Assembly (NCBI GenBank): GCA_028751875.1
Contig: CM054140.1
Span: forward strand, 50,094,671-50,158,670
Length of the DNA: 64,000 nt
Reading direction: 5' to 3'
Origin: Rapana venosa
Taxonomy: Eukaryota; Mollusca; Gastropoda; Neogastropoda; Muricidae
In this document: one piece after another, positions 34,251 to 46,017 of the stretch
Layout: the number at the start of each line of letters is the position of its first letter
Numbering within the stretch: the stretch's first letter is position 1
Translations under genes and position numbers: made by a program
Notes under the pieces: generated by a model
What the model saw: only the letters and a program-made list of their open reading frames with translations
What the model was told of the DNA's origin: nothing
The model's database searches: none

Positions 34251-35870
34251 TATTGTTAAAAAGAGCTCGTCAAACATTAAGTGTAATAAGAAGCCGTGTG
34301 TGTGTGTGTGTGGTTTTGTGTGTGTAAGGAGGAAGAAGGATGTCTAGTGTGGCAAGATTACTCAAAAGCAAATTAACAGTGAAGTTTGACATGGTGGAGG
34401 AGCAACTACACCACTGAGGAAGAAAGGACATGGACATATCTCTCAGCAGGGAATGATCGTGGCCCTTGTCTTTGAAGATGTCCCCGCTGGAGTAGGGAAC
34501 GTGTGGAGACAACACTGGAAGACGTCTGCTTTGCGGCCGTTCAACACCTCTCCCCACCACTCGTGTGTGTGTGTGTGGGGGGGGGGGGGGTTGTTTTCAT
34601 TTTTATTTCGAGGATAATGTACTAAGCACTTATGGTCTCATCACATCACACATGGTCTCATCAGATGGACTGTGTGTGTTTGGGAAGGGGGGGGGGGGGG
34701 GGGGGGGGGGGGGCGAATGACCATGTCAAAATTATATTCGTCATTTCAGTCTGAACCAGAAACAAAAAGGAAGACAGGTTGTTTTCCATCTGGTGACGAA
34801 CAACTGACGTCACAAACATGGCGGTTCTATTGACATCATAGACATGGCGGATTTATTGACCTTCCCTTCGTAACATTTTGAAAACTGTTCATCCAAAATT
34901 CGCTGGTAATTGTTTGTTTTAACCGGCAGACATGACTTATCTTTTCTTAATGGATTATCTGGGATCAGCTTATCACTTGGTGATGGTGCGACGTGTTTCC
35001 TTTCAGGAATTATCTGGTTAAGTTGTGTAAAGCTTTTCTTTCCTTCCCAGGGTGACCAAGTGGGGTTTGACAGCATTGATACCTCCATTGTGCTTGTTCA
35101 TAGTTGAACCTGATAGGAATAAAGTGGTGGGGGTCCTAACTGGCTTATGATTGACCACAACAACAGAAGGGAAGTGGTGGATGCCCTCTTGGGCTTAACC
35201 CCTTGCCTGAAGCTTTCCACAGCATTACCAGAATAAAACAACAATGACTACCACATTATGAGAATGATAACATCATACTAACATGAACAACAGCATCAAC
35301 GACAGTAGCATTAACATATTGATAATAATGAAGAGGATATCGTCAGCTGTAGCAGGATGAGGAAAAGCAGCAGTAGCACCAGCAGAAATAACATTTTTTT
35401 AAGAACTAGCAGGAGGAGCAGCAGCAGTAAATGTATGACAGAAGAAGGACTGTTTATCCTCCCCTCTCACTTTGGATGTTGAGGTGAAGTTTGGTGAACA
35501 CTGCCGGCTGTTTAACGAATGAGATAACGAGCGATTCTTCTTGAACACTATGTATATTGATTCTACACCCCTAAGTTCCTAGAGGAACTCCCTCAGATAA
35601 CTTTAAAACACACGTTGCAAACGGAGTTGAAACGACAGAAAACAGGGCTATGTTAAACAGATTCTAGATAGAAGGAAAACATCTATATATAAAAGCAGCA
35701 AGACTGTACAAACAAGGTAAGTGAATAAATCGAAAACTGCATGTATATTCAAGACGATAAGTAAATCGATATATGAATAGATTAAAAATAATGAAGAAAG
35801 AAAGAAATGAATGAAAAAACCAGCAATGATGAGATGACATCACATAAATGTTCACACAGATGTCCTACGC
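34251..35870. other. No confirmed gene; duplicated CRE/YY1-like module
   Basis: Two similar blocks, CTGACGTCACAAACATGGCG at 34803 and TTGACATCATAGACATGGCG at 34830, look like paired CRE and YY1 motifs. A 92-codon minus frame (34810-35088) overlaps them. Poly(G) runs at 34577-34590 and 34686-34712. The rest is AT-rich. Confidence 0.35.
34598..34665 (-). mobile_element. SINE family B, tail fragment beside poly(G)
   Basis: TTTATTTCGAGGATAATGTA and CTAAGCACTTATG, followed by ATGGTCTCATCAGATGGAC, a damaged remnant of the tail joined to the body. Poly(G) runs flank it on both sides. Confidence 0.45.
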
Positions 35871-35887
35871 ACGCGCGCGCGCGCGCG

Positions 35888-35924
<37 letters not shown>

Positions 35925-35940
35925 CACACACACACACACT
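35871..35940. repeat. (CG)n(CA)n compound microsatellite
   Basis: CG dinucleotides followed by CA. Alternating purine-pyrimidine sequence could adopt Z-DNA. Confidence 0.92.
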
Positions 35941-36194
35941 GAAATACAATTTTAGGTTGAAACATTGTCCGGACTTTTACAAAGAAGCCTCAAACTCCAA
36001 TTTGCTCCCATGATCTTTCTCTTCAACCACCCACCCACCCACCCACTCTCCTTCATAGAATCTCCACATCATTATGACTGCTGCAAGGTCACTATGACAG
36101 ATGATTATCATAACAAAAACTTCGTTCCTTTAAAATCTTCCGCTTACAAACTTACCCATCAAAACCTTGCAAGCAGTACACTTTACCTAGTGGG

Positions 36195-37066
36195 AGGGCT
36201 TCTCGTAGGTCAGAGCATTAGACTGGGTAGCCTAGTGGTCAGAGCATTACACTGGGTAGCCTAGTGGTCAGCATTACACTGGGTAGCCTAGTGGTCAGCA
36301 TTACACTGGGTAGCCTAGTGGTCAGCATTACACTGGGTAGCCTAGTGGTCAGAGCATTAGACTGGGTAGCCTAGTGGTCAGAGCATTACCTGGGTAGCCT
36401 AGTGGTCAGAGCATTAGACTGGGTAGCCTTATGGTACGGGAGTTCATTACACTGGGTAGCCTAGTGGTCAGCATTACACTGGGTAGCCTAGTGGTCAGAG
36501 CATTAGACTGGGTAGCCTAGTGGTCAGAGCATTCTACCGGGTAGCCTAGTGGTCAGAGCATTACACTGGGTAGCCTAGTGGTCAGAGCATTAGACTGGGT
36601 AGCCTAGTGGTCAGCATTACACTGGGTAGCCTAGTGGTCAGCATTACACTGGGTAGCCTAGTGGTCAGCATTACACTGGGTAGCCTAGTGGTCAGCATTA
36701 CACTGGGTAGCCTAGTAGGTCAGCATTACACTGGGTAGCCTAGTGGTCAGCATTACACTGGGTAGCCTAGTGGTCAGCATTACACTGGGTAGCCTAGTGG
36801 TCAGAGCATTAGCACTGGGTAGCCTAGTAGTCAGCATTACACTGGGTAGCCTAGTGGTCAGAGCATTACACTGGGTAGCCTAGTGGTCAGAGCATTAGAC
36901 TGGGTGGCCTAGTGGTCAGCATTACACTGGGTAGCCTAGTGGTCAGAGCATTATACTGGGTAGCCTAGTGGTCAGAGCATTAGACTGGGTAGCCTAGTGG
37001 TCAGAGCATTACCCTGGGTAGCCTAGTGGTCAGAGCATTACACTGGGTAGCCTAGTGGTCGGAGCG
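36195..37066 (+). repeat. 27-29-bp minisatellite made of SINE box A, about 30 units
   Basis: Units of GGGTAGCCTAGTGGTCAGAG then CATTACACT, or a form 2 bases shorter (GGTCAGCATT). The unit equals the 5' head of the SINE beginning at 37045, including its tRNA box A (TAGCCTAGTGGTCGGAGC). The last unit continues directly into that SINE. Confidence 0.95.
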
Positions 37067-37435
37067 TTGCGCTCGTGATCTGACTGACGACTCGGGTTTG
37101 AGCATCTCGCCCGTTCCCAGAGTTAACGTCAGTATAGTACCGACTCCACTCCCCCGAAAGTCCTTCTCATGAGACTATAGTCCGAGGTCCCGTGTGTGAG
37201 CTCATGCCGAACATCTTGCACCCACGTTAAAACCAGTTTGAAGAGTAGGCTATTGTGTGCCAGTAGGAACGGATGACAAAATGTCAACAACAAAAATGCA
37301 TGCACACTGGTGTCGTTGTAGACATCAACCCCGAGGTCGGAATGCGGCTACCTTGATTTAATTAATGGTAGGCAAACTGTCGCATACGCAAAATCTCACC
37401 ATAGTTGAAACTTGGAGTTCTAGCCAAGTGTAATA
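37045..37435 (+). mobile_element. tRNA-derived SINE, family B-long
   Basis: Head GGGTAGCCTAGTGGTCGGAG then CGTTGCGCTCGTGATCTGAC and a decayed box B (CTCGGGTTTGAGCATC). The body is that of family B (GAAAGTCCTTCTCATGAGAC), but the 3' half differs: ACCCCGAGGTCGGAATGCGG, TCGCATACGCAAAATC, CTTGGAGTTCTAGCC. Its head is the last unit of the A-box array at 36195-37065. Confidence 0.82.
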
Positions 37436-37644
37436 CCCAGCCCCCACCCCCGAAAAAATCCAAATCAACCAAAGACAAATTGAAAGAAAAGACAAAACAA
37501 ACAAAGCCTTTCATTGCCAGGGGAAAATGAAACGATGCCATTCCCCTGTGCCGTGGAATGTTGACATGTTGAGGACAAATAACCCAAAATCAAGTGCAAG
37601 AACTGCTAGACATGCATCAAAGACACGTTTTCCTTTGTCCTTGA

Positions 37645-37928
37645 TGTATGTATGTATGTATGTATGCATGCATGTATGTAAGCATGTATGTATGTATGCA
37701 TGTATGTATGTATGTGTGTATGCATGTATGTATGTATGTATGTATGTATGTATGTATGTATGTATGTATGTATGTATGTATGTATGTATGTATGTATGTA
37801 TGTATGTATGTATGTATGCATGTATGAATGTATGTATGTATGTATGAATGCATGTATGTATGTATGTATGTATGTATGCATGTATGTATGTATGCATGTA
37901 TGTATGTATGTATGTATGCTTGCATGTA
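37645..37928. repeat. (ATGT)n tetramer repeat
   Basis: About 280 bases of ATGT with scattered GCATG variants. Frames encoding Met-Tyr-Val-Cys or His-Thr-Tyr-Ile repeats are artefacts. Confidence 0.95.
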
Positions 37929-38552
37929 TGTTTGTTTACTGTTATTATTGGGTTGTTTCTTGTTAGGTAAGAAAATTAATAAAGAATCTGAATTAATCTG
38001 AGCTCAGCTTTCAAATGTTTTGAACGCGAAGATTTGTTCAGGCATTCCAAAGTGGAGTAACTTCAGGATACCAGTGGAGGCCTTCCTGGCACTGGGAGCA
38101 CTGTACGGAGGGCGTCAACAGACTGCTGCTGAAAGAGTTACGTGCTTATGTGTAGTTTGTGTATGGATATCAACAAAAAGCGTTGGCAGATTAACAGTAA
38201 AATTACCCGAGAGACTGGCGCTGGCGAAGACTCCAACCATTATTGATTTCAGAACACATGACATTGCAAGTCAAATGGTCAAAAACAACAAAGCAGAAGA
38301 ACTACCATCACTATTACTACTTCCAACAACAACAGCAGCCATGATAATGACAGTAAGAAAAAGAAGAAAATGGGGAAAGGGAAGAAGAAGAAGAAAAGGA
38401 AGGACATATTATAAGAAAAAAAGAAGAAGAAAACGAAGACAGAGAAAAAGAAGAAAAGGAAGGACAACAACAATTGCAGCGACAGCAGCAACAACAACAG
38501 CAACAGCAATCATCGCCATCATCATAATATCGATTTTTTTAAAAATCATGAT

Positions 38553-38583
<31 letters not shown>

Positions 38584-39089
38584 ATGGAGCCTTCGAGTTG
38601 CTTTAATTCGCTAGAGGGAAAATGCTAGCTGAAAATATGTCATGTAATCTTGCTTTACTTTTCCTCATATCTTTGCACACAGCAAAAACCCAGCAGAAGA
38701 GAAAGTCAGTGGATCGATTTAAACGACGGTAGTGATTTATTGGTATCCGTATTAGAAAATATGCCATGAAGCAAACTCTGTCAGAAACAATGGAAGGACA
38801 ACACACACAGCACTGAGAGGAATAGCCCAGTGCAAGAATACGGTCTGGTAGGTTGCACGATGCAAGGGAAATAACTGCGAGAACACACCATGTCTGGTCA
38901 GAATTGACAGCTAAGTTACATTTTTGCCTGAATCTCCAGTGTGTGTGTATGCGTGACACAGCATTTGATAGTAACAATGGAGAGTACACCCCTTCCTCTA
39001 TTCAGAGGTAGCAAGCATAAAGCCCTTTACGCAACACATGGAGAAGGGAGGGGGGTGGGGGTAGACTTCATCTAACTTCGAGCCACCTC
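37929..39089. other. No gene seen; low-complexity frame rejected
   Basis: A 202-codon plus frame (38020-38628) is dominated by AGAA and ACA repeats from 38290 onward and is not credible as a protein. The remainder is unique-looking. Confidence 0.5.
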
Positions 39090-39290
39090 CGAGGCACCTG
39101 TTCGAGGAAATTCTCCCCCTGGAGTTAACAACAGCAGCAACAACTGCACACCCCCAAAAGTCCTCTGGTTGAGGCTATAAACCGAGGTCCAGAGTGCGAA
39201 CGCACGCACATCTTACGCACGTTAAACCTTCTCCGCCTGTCGTAAGAATAGACCATTGCATGCTGATGGGAACCGATCACACACACACAC
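39090..39290 (+). mobile_element. SINE family B, 5'-truncated
   Basis: Begins in the body (CTGGAGTTAACAACAGCAGC, AAAGTCCTCTGGTTGAGGCT, GTGCGAACGCACGCACATC), ending at a (CA)n run just before the full copy at 39309. The two copies are in tandem. Confidence 0.7.
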
Positions 39291-39308
39291 ACACACACAT
39301 ACACACAC

Positions 39309-39660
39309 GGGGACGGGAGAGCCTAGTGGTTAGAACATTGTGCTCGCAATCTGACAACCGGGTTCGATTCCCGTTCAAGGGGATATTTTCCCCTGGAAAT
39401 AACATCAGTGCAGACTCCACTCACCCCAAAAGTCCTTCGGATGAGACTATAAACCGAGGCCCCGTGTGAGAACGCACGCAGAACATCTTGCGCACACGTT
39501 AAATCCTGTTCCGCTTTTCGTAAGAGTAGGCCGTTGTGTGCCTGTGGAAACAGATGACAGAATTCACAAAACCGCATACACACGGGGCTTGGATGTAAAA
39601 AATTTTAAAATAAAATAAAATTTAAAAAAACCCACATAAGTGCTTATCCTCGATATGAAA
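39309..39660 (+). mobile_element. tRNA-derived SINE, family B, near full length
   Basis: Head GGGGACGGGAGAGCCTAGTG then GTTAGAACATTG (box A) and GGGTTCGATTCCCGTTC (box B). The body contains AAGTCCTTCGGATGAGACTA, GAACATCTTGCGCAC and a 3' part with GATGACAGAATTCACAAAAC, ending in TGCTTATCCTCGATATG and A-rich sequence. This is the best plus-strand reference copy in the window. Confidence 0.88.
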
Positions 39661-40719
<1,059 letters not shown>

Positions 40720-41100
40720 AGTTTTCCTTTTAAATGCTTGCATAAGTCAATTTTCTTGATTTTATGTGATTTTGATTTTAATCCTCAATAATGATCCCTT
40801 TGACTTGACACACACGCGCGCGCACCACACGCACGTCATGTTTGGTCATCTGCAGGCATGTGTGGGGTCATCAGTGTATGAACACAAGCAATGCTCAGAC
40901 GATGATCGTCTTCAACTTTTGGATGGATTACCTGGCATCAGTCTGTTTTCTTAGCAGCCCCCCCCCCCCCCCCCCCCCCCAAAATCACACAGTTGGTTAA
41001 GTTGTAATATGAGCAAAACTGTTGTTGGGTTAGCACGCTGTAAAAAGACACTACTTCGCTTGAAAGTTAAACCTGGAGTACGGTCAGAGTTTTGACAACA
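40720..41100 (+). promoter_or_regulatory. Presumed OXCT1 promoter and 5' UTR
   Basis: Sequence directly upstream of the OXCT1 ATG. It contains a poly(C) run near 40957-40980 and otherwise moderate-complexity sequence. No TATA box is convincing. The start codon lies in AACAATGGCG. Placement is by position only. Confidence 0.4.
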
Positions 41101-41187
41101 ATGGCGTCAGTGCTGTTTCGAGTAAACGCGCTCAACATCTGTAGTTTTATCAGCAAGCGCCCAGTTGCATGCTTGCCACTTTTTAAG
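41101..41187 (+). CDS. OXCT1: OXCT1 exon 1 (residues 1-29)
   Basis: Starts at ATG in the context ACAACAATGG and ends phase 0 at donor GTAAAT. It encodes [12 protein letters not shown] and then an Arg/Lys/Ser-containing stretch with no acidic residue, as expected of a mitochondrial targeting peptide. This region is not conserved across species, so the start rests on the Kozak context, the presequence character and the in-phase join to exon 2. Confidence 0.82.
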
Positions 41188-42399
41188 GTAAATGTGTTAC
41201 TTCTCACGTTTCGTCTTTTCCCCTTATCTCACATTTTGTAATGTCACTAAGTTTTTGCGCATCCTACTAACACGCTTGCCAAACAGACTGTTACCTTCAA
41301 ATGGCCTTGACAACATGCCTTGGCTGATTGAGGGTGTGTGCCATTTATCTTTTTTGCATACTTTATTTTAAACACAAATCTTTTATTCTAGTTTGTAGTT
41401 CCATTCATGTATTGTACATGCATAAAAAATTATTTAACATGTTAGATATGTATCTGTTAAGTGTTAACCCTACATATCAGTTATCACAGTGAGACACTGA
41501 GTTTGACTGACTTATGAGATTGATTAGCAGACAAAAATCATGTCAAGGGCTAGCCTACATCATTTTGAGTTCCCCACTGCTCCCCCCTCCCCACTCTTCC
41601 CCAGTTTCTATTATGCCTGGCCACTAAGGCTTTTAAAAATAAGTGATTTTTTTTTTTAAACCTCAGCCTCCAAAAAATATACAGTAAAACTAAAACTAGG
41701 TTTTTAAAAATATCTTATTCTTTTATATCAAGGATAATGGAATAAGCACTTGTGTGCTTTGTTACATCCAGTCCCTGTGTGTATGCGGTTTTGTAAATTG
41801 TCATCTGTTCCCACCGGCACACAATGGCCTATTCTTATGAAAAGCAGAACAGGATTTAATGTGTTCGCAAGATGGTCTATGTGGATTCGCACATGGGGCC
41901 TCGGTTTATACTTATAGTCTCATCCGAAGGACTTTGGGGAGAGTGGAGTCTGCACTGATGTAATATTATTATGAAAATGATACCAGGTAATTTCAGCATT
42001 CTTATTCTTCCTTTATTTTGAGGATGATGGAATCCACACTCGCCTGCTTTTTATTTTTACATCCAGCCCATCTTCATGTTTTGTAAATTTTGTCGCTCAT
42101 TCCCACCGGCACAAACAGCCTCTTCCAAAAGGTGGAATGTACTTACTTTATAAAGTTTATGGTACTTGGTATGTTTTTAAGGTGTGCACAGGGTGTTCTG
42201 CATGTGTTTGCACATGTATGTATGGGACCTGGGTTTATACTTATAGCATCATGAGACTGTATAATATAACATACATGTGTGTGTGTGACTGTGTGTGTGT
42301 GCACATGCTTCATGATGCATGCCTCTGTGCAAGGACACTTTTTTTTAATGTGTTGTGGACAGGTAGGAGAGAGGTTTTTTAAAGTTTTAAATGTACTTG

Positions 42400-42440
<41 letters not shown>

Positions 42441-45400
42441 AAACTGAAGATTTGAACTTTTAGGCATTGTTCTTTGGTCATATAAAGGTTAAGGTTTTGA
42501 AGACTAACTGTGTTAAACTGTTATCATTGACAAACTACCAAGCATCATTTATGCTCTGACATTGGTTCAGTAGTAACTAATGACTGCTCTTGAAGGCAGA
42601 GATATTACCACAGTTTAATTCATGAATACAGAGAAGATAAATTGCATTTTGAAAACATTGGACTGTTTTGTTGCAAATGTGTGTGTGTGTGTGTGTAGGG
42701 GGGGGGGGGGGGGGGGTGATTATAAAGCAAGTCTTTATTTCATATTGAATTTGGGTAAAGTCATGTAACTCAAAATTTTATAATTTTATTTACATTCCTT
42801 TATGCAGTGGCAATAATTGATAAAAAATGGAAGGTTCTTATGATGTAAGGCAGTAATAAAGTGCTTTGAAGTCCAGAGTAGTATGAGGTCAGCATGTTTT
42901 GTTCAGTCAGATAGCTGAGACCACATGCCCACAGTCTAAATAAGTAGAGGCAACAACATCAGAAAGATCAGCAAAAAAAGTATCTTGTTAATATATACTA
43001 TTGGTCTACCATTGTGCATTTCAAGGCACAGAAATGTTGGATGCTTTGATTTAATGTGATGTCTGTCTCTGCACACAAACCATAATTAACTAATATTAAT
43101 AACTATCTACAGTATTTAGTCTCATTCATCCTTGGTGTCTAACAGCAATAAATACAGATCTGCTGATACTATATCTAATAAATTTATTACTAGTACAGTA
43201 GTAGTAGTATTATATAGACAATAAACAGTAGATGTACAAAATCAGCATTCTTTTAAAGGTCAAGGCCAAACAGTATTCCTGCAAGTCTTAAGAGTGAGTT
43301 CAAGAACAGAGCCATTGAATGTGTCTAGCTGCTGTACTAATTTAATGTGCAGCTCCACCACATAATGAGTCATGTTGCACCAGAGGTCAATTTTTAGTTG
43401 TTAACACTAACAGATTGTTAATCTGCAATAAATAAGCTATTAAATACAGAAAACAGATTGTAAATCAGACATGTCTTTGAAAAGTTATTACAAATTGAAA
43501 TGGTAGACTGCAGAAAGTGGCAAAATAAGAAATTGACAAGTTTTACATTGTATTAGGTGGTCAGAATGAGGGATTGGATGTTTTAAAATGCGTTTTTAGA
43601 GCACATGGAAACAAAATTATGCCTTGACACTTCATTACAAGGTAGAAAAATGGCTTTAGTTTTACAATCAATCAAAATCTCAAAATTGACAACCTGACCC
43701 CAACCTGCCTAAAATGGCTCCTAGCCAAAAAGTGTCAGGTGCTAAGCGACTCTTTTCATGGTGGAGTGTCACAAATCTTTAGTAAAGTATATTATCAGAA
43801 ACTGATTTGTTATTTCTAATAATAATAATAATAATGTATGGAATTTATATAGCGCTGAATCTTGTAAAGCAACAAATCAAAGCGCACTGTTAGTGTTACT
43901 GCTTTGGCTAGTTTTGGTGACTGTCCTGTGATTAGCAAACTTTGGATCAATATATCCATGCCACCTGTAGCAAGTGTGTCTTAGAAGATACTTGACTATG
44001 AATTTTATAACAGTTTTGGATTTGGTCACCAGCAAAGTGATACTGATAGATTTCCTTTGCCAGGATTGACTTCCTTTGCCAGGGTCTTTTCCTGGATATA
44101 TGGGGACGGGATAGCTCAGTGGTCGGAGCACTCGCTTTCCCCCAGCCAAGTTAAGCAGCGTCAAGCGTGGTTACCAGTTGGATGGGTGACCGTTTGCATG
44201 CCCTGGTTTCAGTACAGTTCACCCAGCTGTAAATGGGTACCTGCCCTCTTTAGGGTCAGGGAAGGTAAGGCAGCGAGGGAGAGGAGATGGGCGCCGCCCT
44301 CAATATGCTGGCCCTAGAGAAGTGAGGTCTCTGACGCCTCGCTCCCCTACAACCTTATAGGTTATGGGACTCCTTTACCTTTACCTTTTTACTTTTCCTG
44401 GATATACATACTGTCATATAATGAATCTTTTCATGATTGAGGAATGTTAGCGTACCTGAAACATGAGGCTTTTAACATTGTCAGTATGTCTTGGTCCTAA
44501 TGTCATGACTTCTCTTCCTAGTGTCTCAGGTTCTTTGACCTTAAAACTAAACGTAACCGCACAACTCCTGCCTGTGAACACGGCAGACATAAATTCTAAA
44601 TCAGTTCATGAGTATGACCTAGATGTCAGTCTCTGTGTGTGTGTGTGTGTGCGTGTGTGTACATTTCAATTTGTTAGAATATTGTTAATCATTGTTGGTT
44701 GCATGTGTAGGAGCGGATTAAATGCAAGCGCTCTGATTTGTAATTGCAAGATAGAGCACTATATAAATTCTATTTATTATTATTATTATTATGAGTTATA
44801 TTATGATAAGCAAGGAAGAAGGAGAGATCTGCTCTATTGCCAGTATTGGTGTAGAATTCAGAAGATCCTATCCAAGAAGCTGATCATCAAATTTGTAGGT
44901 CATGAAATAGGATTATTCAGCTTGCATCAAATGATCAGTCATGATAAATTAGATAATTAATGCATGCTTACTGCTAAACAAGCAGCAGCTTTTTTTTTCT
45001 TAATTAATATTATTTTGTGGTTTTTTGTATCGTCTGCATTTTGATTACTTCAGTCATTACAATCAATGTAAAATATATATATTAGCTTATCACTTATGAT
45101 AAGGGCTCAGAGACAACCCCCCCTTCCCCCCCTAAAAAAACAAACAAACAAAAATCCCCCGCAATAATAAATAAATAAATAAATAACATGAGATAATTAT
45201 AAAATTAGATAAAACCTAAAACAGTAACTGTTTTTTTCGTTTTTTCACCTCAAGAAATTTCTAAGTATAGCTTGTTGTAATTAATAAAGATAAATGACTA
45301 ATGCTACCATTGGAACAATAAAACAACAAGAAGAAATTGGTTTAGTTGCGCGCGCATGTGTGGGTGTGTGTGTGTTTGCTCCACAGTAACACTAACAGAA

Positions 45401-45952
45401 TTTATTATGATTGTTCTTTTCATGAGGAGATGGACCTCTGCTGCATGATTTGATTTGAGTGCTTGTGAGTCTTCAAAAACAAGTTAAGTTGCTTTTGGGT
45501 TTTTTGAAACTGTCGTATTTGTTTACAGGTCTCAAAGAACACATTTTCGTCTGTAGACAGAGCGGACAAGTTTTATAAGGATGCTGACGATGCAGTGAAG
45601 GACATAAAAGATGGTTCAAAACTCCTTGTTGGAGGTAGGCAGTTTACTATCAATAGTACTTATAATTATAAATAATTTTATACTTTTAACCAAAACATTG
45701 TTCAGTCTATACTGAACTTAAGTACTCGCATATTTCATGCACACACATACACACATGCACACACACGCACGCACGCATGAGTCACAGTCACACACACACA
45801 TGCACACACAGTCATGCATGCAATGCACACACATGCACATGTGCACACACTCACTCCCTCTCTCTGCCTCTCCTTCCTCTCTGTCTCTCTTTCTCTGATT
45901 CTCTCCGTCTCTGTGTCCTTTCTGTGATTCTGTGTGTGTGTGTGTCTCTCTG

Positions 45953-46017
<65 letters not shown>

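Noticed and set aside
34810..35088. 92-codon minus-strand frame as a gene
   Set aside because: No family match. The interesting part is the CRE/YY1-like pair, reported separately.
38020..38628. 202-codon plus-strand frame with an Arg/Lys-rich middle
   Set aside because: The second half is AGAA/ACA low-complexity DNA and the first half resembles no protein.
44102..44210. A true 5S rRNA or tRNA gene
   Set aside because: Only half of each molecule is present and the same fusion recurs with a shared body at three sites, which is the pattern of a SINE.
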